Origin: LGRD01 sp031378125
GTDB taxonomy: Bacteria > Pseudomonadota > Gammaproteobacteria > Burkholderiales > Burkholderiaceae_C
Reading direction: 5' to 3'
Length of the DNA stretch: 6,874 nt
NCBI GenBank assembly: GCA_031378125.1
Contig: JANNDW010000100.1
Span: 1 to 6,874, forward strand
Positions 1-5,000 of this stretch are shown piece after piece (the stretch's first letter is position 1; every line of letters starts with the position of its first letter). The notes beneath the pieces were generated by a model that was not told the origin of the DNA, searched no databases, and worked only from the letters and a program-made list of their open reading frames with translations. The translations under genes were made by a program, and so were the position numbers.

Positions 1-1
1 T

Positions 2-226
2 GCGAGCCACGCCAAGCGCGTCTCCATGCCCTTCGGCGCTGGCCCGCGCACCTGCCCCGGGCGCTACCTGGCGCTGGTGGAAATGAAGATGGCGCTGGCG
101 ATGCTGCTGGGTTGCTTCGACATCGAAAGCGTCGAGGCGCCGGGTGGTGAGGCCGAGGAGCGCATGTCGTTCACGATGGTGCCGGTGGGGTTGAAGATGA
201 GGGTGGTGGAGCGGGGGGGCGAATGA
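2..226 (+). CDS. Cytochrome P450, C-terminal fragment (gene enters from left edge)
   Basis: Only the last 74 residues are in the window. They contain the P450 heme-binding signature PFGAGPRTCPGR at fragment residues 10-21, matching FxxGxRxCxG. Cys18 (codon 53-55) would be the axial thiolate ligand of the heme iron. The motif is followed by the usual L-helix (YLALVEMKMALAMLLGCFDI) and a short C-terminal beta region ending in TGA. Members of the family are monooxygenases that activate O2 using electrons from a reductase or ferredoxin. The substrate-recognition regions, I-helix and ExxR motif lie upstream of the window, so subfamily and substrate cannot be assigned. The fragment ends normally for the family, so the gene is cut by the window edge rather than visibly broken. 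Its same-strand position about 2 kb before the transporter operon could mean a shared catabolic region, but a divergent accessory block lies between them, so this is weak inference. Confidence 0.93.
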   Translation, partial: ASHAKRVSMPFGAGPRTCPGRYLALVEMKMALAMLLGCFDIESVEAPGGEAEERMSFTMVPVGLKMRVVERGGE

Positions 227-324
227 GACCCGTCGTACGGCTACAAGGCCGAACGATCCAGGGATTGACACTGGGCGCCGACACTGGGGCGGGGCCAGCC
301 TCGGGCTGAGGCGGCGTTCGCCGA

Positions 325-678
325 TCAGCCACTCGACGGAGGGGGTTCATCGCCCAGATATCGGGCCAGCCAGGCCACGAAGTCGCGCCGGCAATCGACG
401 ATCGCGATCACCAGCACGATGCCTTCCTCGACCACATAGATCATCCGCCAAGGCCGCAGCACAAGCTCGCGCCACGGCTGGCTTCTGTTGTTGGAGCCCG
501 CGGCAAGCTCGGGGATGCGGCGCCCGCGTTCAGGAAAGTACGCCAGCTTGCGAGCCTGCCCATGCAGCCGGCCGAAAACCCGCAGCGCGTCGATCGAGCT
601 GTCGTCCGCAATGTGGTCAACGATGTCGGCCAGATCGCGCTGGGCGCCTTCGGACCAGTGGACTTCGCGGTCGGCCAC
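325..678 (-). CDS. ParE/RelE-superfamily toxin of a type II toxin-antitoxin module
   Basis: This 117-residue protein has the ParE/RelE (plasmid stabilisation) layout. An N-terminal beta strand (VHWSEGAQRDL, residues 6-16) precedes two helices, followed by FPERGRRIPEL (48-58), PWREL (68-72), the strand WRMIYVV (77-83) and DCRRDF (95-100). The length is slightly above the usual 90-105 because of a Pro/Ser-rich tail (PPPSSG). Relatives either inhibit DNA gyrase (ParE) or cleave ribosome-bound mRNA (RelE); sequence reading alone does not separate these. The start is a GTG (codon 676-678). It lies 13 nt after the antitoxin stop, and AGG about 12 nt upstream is a poor ribosome site, so weak independent initiation and coupling to the antitoxin are plausible. 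The frame is open and the conserved Arg/Glu positions are present, so the toxin looks intact. Its 3' end faces the 3' end of the P450 gene. Confidence 0.85.
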   Translation of the reverse strand: MADREVHWSEGAQRDLADIVDHIADDSSIDALRVFGRLHGQARKLAYFPERGRRIPELAAGSNNRSQPWRELVLRPWRMIYVVEEGIVLVIAIVDCRRDFVAWLARYLGDEPPPSSG

Positions 679-691
679 GGCGTGTCGCGGC

Positions 692-973
692 CTAGGCGCG
701 GTCAGCCAGCCGTTTCGTCAGCCGCTTGCGAGCTTGGCCGAACACTTCTTCCGTCGTCTTGGTGCGCCCGGCCTTCAGGTCGGCCTGCGCCAGGCTCAGA
801 CGCTTGAGCAGCGCCAGCTCCAGCTGCATCTGGCGATAGCTCTCATAGCTCTGCACTACCGCCTTGCCGCGTCCGTTCTGCGTCAGCACCACCGGCGGCT
901 GGTGCTGCAGCCGCTCAATCCAGCCACTGGCGTCGTTCTTGAACTCGGTGAGGCTGATGATGTCGGTGGGCAT
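692..973 (-). CDS. Phd/YefM-family antitoxin
   Basis: This 93-residue protein has an N-terminal DNA-binding Phd/YefM fold. The opening MPTDIISLTEFKNDASGWIE (1-20) is followed by the family hallmark PPVVLTQNGRGKAVV (26-40), then SYESYRQMQLELALLKRL, the helix leading into the toxin-binding tail. The C-terminal part (about 62-93) is charged and probably disordered until bound to toxin, as is usual for these antitoxins. The ATG at 971-973 is preceded by GAGGAA (complement of 979-984) with a 5-nt spacer, a good ribosome site and much stronger than that of the toxin gene. This fits the usual excess of antitoxin over toxin. It is the first gene of the module, upstream of the ParE/RelE-type toxin on the same strand. 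The protein probably represses its own promoter, alone or with the toxin, at the palindrome just upstream. Confidence 0.88.
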   Translation of the reverse strand: MPTDIISLTEFKNDASGWIERLQHQPPVVLTQNGRGKAVVQSYESYRQMQLELALLKRLSLAQADLKAGRTKTTEEVFGQARKRLTKRLADRA

Positions 974-1000
974 GTTGCTTCCTCGGCGGAGTGGGCTTGG

Positions 1001-1026
1001 ATCGGTCCGAATTCGGTCCGATCATA
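1001..1026 (-). promoter_or_regulatory. Candidate autoregulatory operator and -10 box of the toxin-antitoxin operon
   Basis: Positions 1001-1022 form a 22-bp palindrome in which 10 of 11 base pairs are symmetrical; only the T/T pair at 1006 and 1017 fails. The core is CCGAATTCGG (1007-1016). The same stretch also reads as two direct copies of TCGGTCCGA. On the minus strand TATGAT (complement of 1021-1026) is a near-consensus -10 box. It overlaps the palindrome edge and would place the transcript start near 1014, inside the palindrome. No good -35 is visible around 1044-1049. A repressor bound here would block the promoter, the arrangement expected for Phd/YefM autoregulation. The symmetry is seen directly; the binding protein is inferred. 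Confidence 0.6.
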
Positions 1027-1034
1027 CGCCGTGG

Positions 1035-1055
1035 CGCGGGCGCGCAGTGCCCGCG
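1035..1055. other. GC-rich hairpin between the SRPBCC gene and the antitoxin promoter
   Basis: CGCGGGC (1035-1041) and GCCCGCG (1049-1055) form a 7-bp perfect inverted repeat around a 7-nt loop. It lies downstream of the SRPBCC stop on the minus strand. No T-run follows on either strand, so this is not a convincing intrinsic terminator. It may hinder read-through into the toxin-antitoxin operon, or may simply reflect base composition. Confidence 0.25.
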
Positions 1056-1121
1056 GCCTCGTGTTCCTGCGCACGCCATGAGCACCAGCACGCCGAACGT
1101 ATCGTGTGCTCGCGTCGTTCG

Positions 1122-1607
1122 TCAGTGAGGCTGCTGGGTGAACGCCTCGAGCTGGTCGATGCAGGTGTTCCAGCCCTGGAAGAACCCCATCTCGTCATGC
1201 CGGTCTCTCGTCGCCTTGTCCGGGTGCATCACAGTGGCGACGTAGCGCGTGCCAACGCCCTCGTCGGCCATCGAAATGACCGCCGTGAATGCGAGCCAGG
1301 GGGTGGCCGGTCGCCACCCTTCGGTCAGCAGCGACGTGAACACGATCCGGGCCTGCGGGATGACCTCCAGGAAACAACCTGGGTTGTCGCTGGTGCCCCC
1401 GTCGGGGCCCGACATGAAGGTGTGAAACGCCCCACCAGGGCGGAAGTCAAATGCTCGCACCTCCGTTGCCCACGGCTTGGGGCACCACCATTCCTTCAGG
1501 AGTTTGGGGTCGGCCCACGCCTTCCACAGCGTGGCGCGCGGAACGCGGACGAGACGAGAGATGACGAGATCTTGTGGATCAACGGTGGCGATGGTTGCGT
1601 TTGGCAC
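1122..1607 (-). CDS. SRPBCC/AHSA1-domain protein
   Basis: This 161-residue protein belongs to the START-like SRPBCC superfamily, AHSA1/YndB type, small helix-grip proteins that enclose a hydrophobic pocket. Diagnostic segments are LVISRLVRVPRATLWKAWADP (14-34) with LLKEWWCPKPW (36-46), FDFRPGGAFHTFMSGPDG (53-70), CFLEVIPQARIVFT (78-91) and the C-terminal helix GFFQGWNTCIDQLEAF (141-156). I chose the GTG at 1605-1607 because AGGA (complement of 1616-1619) lies 8 nt upstream and the domain begins soon after. The frame stays open upstream to 1706, but that extension is antisense-like residue content within the ArsR gene and matches no domain. With this start the gene overlaps the end of the ArsR gene by 29 bp, implying translational coupling. 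ArsR plus AHSA1 pairs are common in proteobacteria, but their ligand is generally unknown. No function beyond ligand binding should be assumed. Confidence 0.87.
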   Translation of the reverse strand: MPNATIATVDPQDLVISRLVRVPRATLWKAWADPKLLKEWWCPKPWATEVRAFDFRPGGAFHTFMSGPDGGTSDNPGCFLEVIPQARIVFTSLLTEGWRPATPWLAFTAVISMADEGVGTRYVATVMHPDKATRDRHDEMGFFQGWNTCIDQLEAFTQQPH

Positions 1608-1947
1608 TGGACAGGTCCTGCTGATGAAGCTTTTCGACAAAGGCTGACATGCGGTCGGTTCGCGCGTCCCATATCGCTCGCTGCCCGGCCATCCACTGCT
1701 CCGCACGCGAGAGCGTCTTGGGCCTGAGTTCGCAGGTCCGTACGCGCCCGACTTTGTTCGAGCGGATCACACCGCTTCGCTCCAGCACCGAAAGGTGTTT
1801 CATGAACGATGGCAGCGCCATCGCAAAGGGTGCGGCCAGCACCGAAACCGACGCCGGCCCCCTGCCAAGCGCACCCACGATCGCGCGGCGTGTGGGATCA
1901 GCCAGGGCGTAGAACACTTCCGACAGGTGAGCATATTGGTTAGCCAT
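1579..1947 (-). CDS. ArsR-family winged-helix transcriptional regulator
   Basis: This 122-residue regulator begins MANQYAHLSEVFYALADPTRRAIVGAL, the typical opening of non-metal ArsR regulators paired with AHSA1 proteins. A helix-turn-helix follows, with recognition helix LPSFMKHLSVLERSGVI (45-61), then the wing VGRVRTCELRP (66-76) and a C-terminal dimerisation helix (about 80-108). The classical metal motif ELCVCDL is absent and the only cysteine is Cys72, so arsenic or metal sensing is unlikely. The open frame runs 60 codons further upstream, but those residues look random and the conserved N-terminus fixes the start at 1945-1947. No Shine-Dalgarno sequence precedes this ATG. A near-consensus promoter puts the predicted transcript start at or next to it, suggesting a leaderless message. 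It is the first gene of a two-gene operon with the SRPBCC protein and probably represses it. The gene is divergent from the ABC operon, so an effect on that operon is possible but unproven. Confidence 0.88.
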   Translation of the reverse strand: MANQYAHLSEVFYALADPTRRAIVGALGRGPASVSVLAAPFAMALPSFMKHLSVLERSGVIRSNKVGRVRTCELRPKTLSRAEQWMAGQRAIWDARTDRMSAFVEKLHQQDLSSAKRNHRHR

Positions 1948-1954
1948 TGGGCTT

Positions 1955-1984
1955 AGTATAAAGATCGAGGGTGGAACATGGCAA
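1955..1984 (-). promoter_or_regulatory. Sigma-70-type promoter of the ArsR-SRPBCC operon
   Basis: On the minus strand TTGCCA (complement of 1979-1984) and TATACT (complement of 1955-1960) are each one mismatch from the -35 and -10 consensus, with an 18-bp spacer. A start about 7 nt after the -10 box would fall at 1947-1948, on the A of the ArsR ATG. This is why I consider the transcript leaderless. The -35 box sits inside an imperfect inverted repeat (GAACA at 1974-1978, TGTTC at 1991-1995), which could be the regulator's own operator. Confidence 0.6.
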
Positions 1985-1995
1985 GTGCTTTGTTC
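1974..1995. promoter_or_regulatory. Imperfect palindrome over the ArsR -35 box, candidate operator
   Basis: The outer arms GAACA and TGTTC are perfectly complementary. Counting inwards, 8 of the 11 base pairs in this 22-bp segment are symmetrical. It covers the -35 element of the ArsR promoter, where a dimeric ArsR-type repressor would compete with RNA polymerase. Only the symmetry and position are observed; the identity of the binding protein is a guess. Confidence 0.35.
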
Positions 1996-2002
1996 GAGGT
2001 CG

Positions 2003-2121
2003 ACTTGCTCCCGGCCCGGGCTGCGCAGTTGAGCAAGTTCGCCGACCTGAATGGCGTGCTGGGGAGGCTGATCGGCCTGCCTGCCCGCCTGCGTTGCTCT
2101 GTCCAATCTGAAACGAGCAAG
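2003..2121. repeat. Cluster of four TTGCTC/GAGCAA half-sites in two inverted pairs
   Basis: The hexamer TTGCTC occurs at 2005-2010 and 2094-2099, and its complement GAGCAA at 2031-2036 and 2115-2120. The first pair extends to ACTTGCTC (2003-2010) facing GAGCAAGT (2031-2038), an 8-bp perfect inverted repeat with 20 nt between the arms. The second pair has 15 nt between its arms. The two GAGCAAG copies start 84 bp apart, about eight helical turns. Relative to the sigma-54 start predicted near 2189, the pairs lie at about -184 to -151 and -95 to -69. Those are typical distances for enhancer-binding activators. The repeats are seen directly; the activator role is inferred. Confidence 0.45.
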
Positions 2122-2162
2122 GCGCACAACCCCGTCAGGGTTTGCCCGCGGCCCATGCTTGC

Positions 2163-2178
2163 TGGCACCTGTCTTGCG
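2163..2178 (+). promoter_or_regulatory. Candidate sigma-54 (RpoN) -24/-12 promoter of the ABC transporter operon
   Basis: TGGCACC-N4-TTGCG matches the RpoN consensus TGGCACG-N4-TTGCW at 10 of 12 positions. The essential GG (2164-2165) and GC (2176-2177) are exactly ten bases apart, and the C at 2162 fits the preferred pyrimidine before the -24 box. With GC at -12 the transcript would start near 2189, about 53 nt before the binding-protein ATG. The element points towards the operon and lies in the only sizeable intergenic region before it. TGGCACC is also one arm of a 7-bp inverted repeat with GGTGCCA (2188-2194). A competing sigma-70 reading (TTGCTG at 2159-2164, TATGTT at 2180-2185) has a poor 15-bp spacer. 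Confidence 0.55.
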
Positions 2179-2241
2179 TTATGTTCCGGTGCCATTTGCC
2201 ACTGTCCGGCATCTGAACACCCAACATCTGGAGACTGCACC

Positions 2242-3471
2242 ATGTCCCATCGGCTCATTCAATTCCCGGCCTGCGCGGGCAAGCTGGTCGCTGCCGCAGC
2301 TCTGTTCGCGGCGGCTGCGCTGACCGCGCCGGCGGTCGCGCTGGCGCAGAGCAAAGGCGAAATCAAGATCGCCCACATCAACGGCAAGACCGGCCCGCTG
2401 GAGGCGTATGCCAAGCAGACCTCGACCGGCTTCATGATGGGGCTGGACTACGCGACCGGCGGCACGATGACGGTGGCGGGCAAGAAGCTCGTCGTGATCG
2501 AGAAGGACGACCAGGGCAAGCCCGACGTGGGCAAGAGCCTGCTGGCCGCGGCCTATGGCGACGACAAGGTGGACATCGCGGTGGGCACCACCGGCTCGGG
2601 CGTGGCGCTGGCCATGCTGCCGGTGGCCGAGGAGTACAAGAAGATCTTGCTGGTGGAGCCGGCGGTGGCCGACGCGATCACCGGCGACAAATGGAACAAG
2701 TACATCTTTCGCACTGGCCGCAGCAGCTCGCAGGACGCGATGGCCAATGCGCTGGTGCTCGACAAGGAGGGCGTCAACGTCGCCACGCTGGCGCAGGACT
2801 ATGCGTTCGGGCGCGACGGCGTGAAGGCGTTGAAGGACGCGCTGAAGAAGTCCAAGATCGTGCACGAGGAATACGTGCCGCAGAACGCCACCGACATCAC
2901 GGCCGCCGCGCAGCGCATTTTCGACAAGATGAAGGGCCTGCCAGGGCGCAAGATCGTCTCCATCATCTGGGCCGGCAACCTGGCCGTGCCGTTCAAGATC
3001 ATCGACCTGGAGCCGCAGCGCTTCGGCATCGAGGTCGCCACCGGCGGCAATATTCTGCCGGCAATGACCTTGTATAAGCGGCTGCCCGGCATGGAGGGCG
3101 CGCTGTACTACTACTTCGGCATCCCGAAGAACCCGGTCAATGAGTGGTTGGTCGCCAACCACTACAAGCAGTTCAAGAGCCCGCCTGACTTCTTCACTGC
3201 CGGCGGCATGTCGGCCGCCATCGCGCTGGTTGAAGCGCTGAAGAAGACCAAGGGCGACACCAATACCGACAAGCTCATCACCGCGATGGAAGGCATGAGC
3301 TTCGAGACGCCCAAGGGCAAGATGACCTTCCGCAAGGAAGACCACCAGGCCATGCAGAGCATGTACCACTTCAAGATCAAGGTCGACCCGGCGTTCGAGT
3401 GGGGCGTGCCGGAGCTGGTGCGCGAGATCAAGCCGGAAGAGATGGACATTCCGATCAAGAACAAGAGATGA
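2242..3471 (+). CDS. Periplasmic substrate-binding protein of a branched-chain amino acid/amide-type (HAAT) ABC transporter
   Basis: This 409-residue protein is a periplasmic binding protein of the LivK-like class (Peripla_BP_6 type, two-lobed fold). Residues 1-35 are a Sec signal peptide: basic MSHR start, Ala/Leu-rich core (about 15-29) and an ALA-Q cleavage site after residue 35. Cys11 precedes the core, so it is not a lipoprotein. The mature protein starts with the family strand GEIKIAHINGKTGPLEAYAK (39-58). It then has DDQGKPD (89-95), the first-lobe segment VDIAVGTTGSGVALAM (110-125), ATLAQDYAFGRDG (181-193) and FFTAGGMSAAIALVEAL (317-333). The ATG at 2242 has GGAG (2230-2233) 8 nt upstream. 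The open frame extends back to 1978, but the signal peptide fixes the start. It is the first gene of the transporter operon and would deliver ligand to the LivH/LivM-type permeases. Ligand identity cannot be read from sequence; an amino acid, amide or aromatic/organic acid are all possible. Confidence 0.92.
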   Translation: MSHRLIQFPACAGKLVAAAALFAAAALTAPAVALAQSKGEIKIAHINGKTGPLEAYAKQTSTGFMMGLDYATGGTMTVAGKKLVVIEKDDQGKPDVGKSLLAAAYGDDKVDIAVGTTGSGVALAMLPVAEEYKKILLVEPAVADAITGDKWNKYIFRTGRSSSQDAMANALVLDKEGVNVATLAQDYAFGRDGVKALKDALKKSKIVHEEYVPQNATDITAAAQRIFDKMKGLPGRKIVSIIWAGNLAVPFKIIDLEPQRFGIEVATGGNILPAMTLYKRLPGMEGALYYYFGIPKNPVNEWLVANHYKQFKSPPDFFTAGGMSAAIALVEALKKTKGDTNTDKLITAMEGMSFETPKGKMTFRKEDHQAMQSMYHFKIKVDPAFEWGVPELVREIKPEEMDIPIKNKR

Positions 3472-3501
3472 GTTCACCTGCCTGAGCTGCCTCCGCGCCC
3501 G

Positions 3502-4257
3502 ATGCTCGAAACCCGCGACCTCACCATCCGCTTCGGCGGCCATGTGGCGGTGGACCATGTGAGCTGTGCTTTCCAGCCCGGCACGCTGACGGCCATCGTC
3601 GGCCCCAACGGTGCGGGCAAGACCACCTACTTCAACCTGATCTCGGGCCAGTTGCGCGCCACCGAGGGATCGGTGCATTTGAAGGGTGTGGACATCACGC
3701 GTGAGCCGGCATCTTCGCGCACCCACCGTGGGCTGGGGCGGGCGTTTCAGCTGACTCAACTGTTCCCCAACCTGTCGGTGGTGGAGAACGTGCGCCTGGC
3801 CGTGCAGGCGCGCCGCAAGGAAGGGCTCAACCTGTGGTCGGTGTGGCTGGACCACCGCAACACACTCGAGCGGGCGCACTCGCTGGTGGAGCGTGTGCAG
3901 TTGGGGGCGCGCTCGGACGACGCTGCTGCCAGCCTGCCGCATGGCGACCAGCGCAAGCTCGAAGTGGCCATCCTGATGGCGCTGGAGCCCAGCGTCTACA
4001 TGTTCGACGAGCCCACCGCCGGCATGAGCCTGGACGATGTGCCTGTCATCCTGGACCTGATTCGCCAGCTGAAGGACCAGCGCGACAAGACCATCCTGCT
4101 GGTGGAGCACAAGATGGACGTGGTGCGCGAACTGGCCGACCGCATCATCGTGCTGCACAACGGCCGGCTGGTCGCCGATGGCGAGCCTTCAGAAGTGATT
4201 GCCTCGCCGATCGTGCAGCAAGCCTATCTGGGGATGAGTGCGGAGGAGCGCGTGTGA
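3502..4257 (+). CDS. livG: ABC transporter ATP-binding protein, LivG type
   Basis: This 251-residue ATPase is near the usual LivG length of about 255. Walker A is GPNGAGKT (34-41), the Q-loop glutamine is Gln83 (AFQLTQLFPNLSV), and the signature is LPHGDQ (145-150), a LivG-style variant of LSGGQ. Walker B is VYMFDEP (165-171) with catalytic Glu170, followed by TAGMS, and the switch histidine is His203 (VEHKMD). All catalytic residues are present. It should work at the cytoplasmic face as a heterodimer with the LivF-type protein encoded next. The gene begins 30 nt after the binding-protein stop. No clear Shine-Dalgarno sequence lies before the ATG at 3502 and no alternative in-frame start exists in the gap, so translation may rely on coupling. 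Its 3' end overlaps the next gene by 4 nt. The symbol denotes the family, not proven leucine transport. Confidence 0.93.
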   Translation: MLETRDLTIRFGGHVAVDHVSCAFQPGTLTAIVGPNGAGKTTYFNLISGQLRATEGSVHLKGVDITREPASSRTHRGLGRAFQLTQLFPNLSVVENVRLAVQARRKEGLNLWSVWLDHRNTLERAHSLVERVQLGARSDDAAASLPHGDQRKLEVAILMALEPSVYMFDEPTAGMSLDDVPVILDLIRQLKDQRDKTILLVEHKMDVVRELADRIIVLHNGRLVADGEPSEVIASPIVQQAYLGMSAEERV

Positions 4258-5000
4258 CACCGCTGCTGCAGCTCAACGGGGTGCACACCCACATCGGCGC
4301 GTACCACATCCTGCACGGAGTGGACTTCGATGTGCCTTCGGCCAAGGTGACGGTGCTGCTGGGCCGCAATGGTGCGGGCAAGACCACAACGCTGCGGACC
4401 ATCATGGGCCTGTGGCCGGCCTCGCGCGGCAACATCCTGTTCGGCGACGAGGCCATCGCCGGCGCGCAGGGGCAACTCGGCACGCCCGACATCGCCCGGC
4501 TCGGCATCGCCTACGTGCCCGAGAGCATGGGCATCTTCGCCGACCTGACGGTGCGTGAAAACCTGCTGCTGGCGGCACGCAAGGCGCGCACCGTGGAGCA
4601 GATGGACACACGCCGGCTCGAATGGCTGTTCGGCCACTTCCCCGCGCTGAAAAAGTTCTGGCTCTATCCGGCCGGCAAACTCTCTGGCGGCCAGAAGCAG
4701 ATGCTGGCGATTGCTCGCGCGATGGTCGAGCCCAAGCGCCTGCTGCTGATCGACGAACCCAGCAAAGGGCTGGCGCCGGCCATCGTGCAAAACCTCATCG
4801 CGGCGTTGCGCGATCTCAAGTCGTCCGACACCACGGTGCTGCTGGTGGAGCAGAACTTCACTGTGGCGCAGGCGTTGGGAGACCGGGTGGCGGTGATGGA
4901 CAACGGCCGCATCGTCTACAGCGGCGCGATGGCCACGCTGGCGGGCGACCGCGGCCTGCAGGAGAAGTTTCTCGGGCTGTCGCTGGGAGCGAAGGCATGA
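4254..5000 (+). CDS. livF: ABC transporter ATP-binding protein, LivF type
   Basis: This 248-residue ATPase is close to the usual LivF length of about 235-240. Walker A is GRNGAGKT (37-44), the Q-loop region is YVPE (87-90) with Glu90 in place of Gln, the signature is LSGGQ (143-147) and Walker B is LLLIDEP (163-169) with Glu168. The switch position reads VEQN, with Gln200 instead of His, as is normal in LivF proteins. Its LivG-type partner retains both Gln and His at these positions. I place the start at GTG 4254-4256, overlapping the preceding TGA in a GTGA arrangement. GGAGGAG (4242-4248), the strongest ribosome site in the operon, is 5 nt upstream, and the family N-terminus (LLQLNGVHTHIGAYHILHGVDF) begins right there. 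The frame remains open upstream, but that part is out-of-frame reading of the LivG gene. The 3' end overlaps the permease gene by 4 nt (ATGA), implying tightly coupled translation. Confidence 0.92.
   Translation: MTPLLQLNGVHTHIGAYHILHGVDFDVPSAKVTVLLGRNGAGKTTTLRTIMGLWPASRGNILFGDEAIAGAQGQLGTPDIARLGIAYVPESMGIFADLTVRENLLLAARKARTVEQMDTRRLEWLFGHFPALKKFWLYPAGKLSGGQKQMLAIARAMVEPKRLLLIDEPSKGLAPAIVQNLIAALRDLKSSDTTVLLVEQNFTVAQALGDRVAVMDNGRIVYSGAMATLAGDRGLQEKFLGLSLGAKA

Noticed and set aside
265..270. Perfect TTGACA -35 hexamer in the gap after the P450 gene
   Set aside because: No -10-like sequence lies 16-18 bp downstream (the stretch is GC only), and no plus-strand gene follows.
298..312. GCCTC-N5-GAGGC hairpin as a P450 terminator
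   Set aside because: The stem is only 5 bp and no T-run follows, so it cannot be supported as an intrinsic terminator.
864..1727. 287-codon open frame on the plus strand opposite the antitoxin and SRPBCC genes
   Set aside because: It runs across the toxin-antitoxin promoter and two genes with clear family motifs on the other strand; the translation has no family features.
1978..2241. N-terminal extension of the binding protein from the ATG at 1978
   Set aside because: The in-frame extension would bury a clear signal peptide that starts at 2242 with its own ribosome site, and the extension has no recognisable protein features.
2179..4158. 659-codon open frame on the minus strand opposite the binding-protein and LivG-type genes
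   Set aside because: It is antisense to two confidently identified genes, rich in His/Arg/Gln/Val as expected from GC-biased reverse-strand reading, and shows no recognisable domain.
4681..4900. Loss of catalytic residues in the LivF-type ATPase (Gln at the switch-histidine position)
   Set aside because: VEQN is the normal LivF reading at this position, so the change is a family trait and not a defect.
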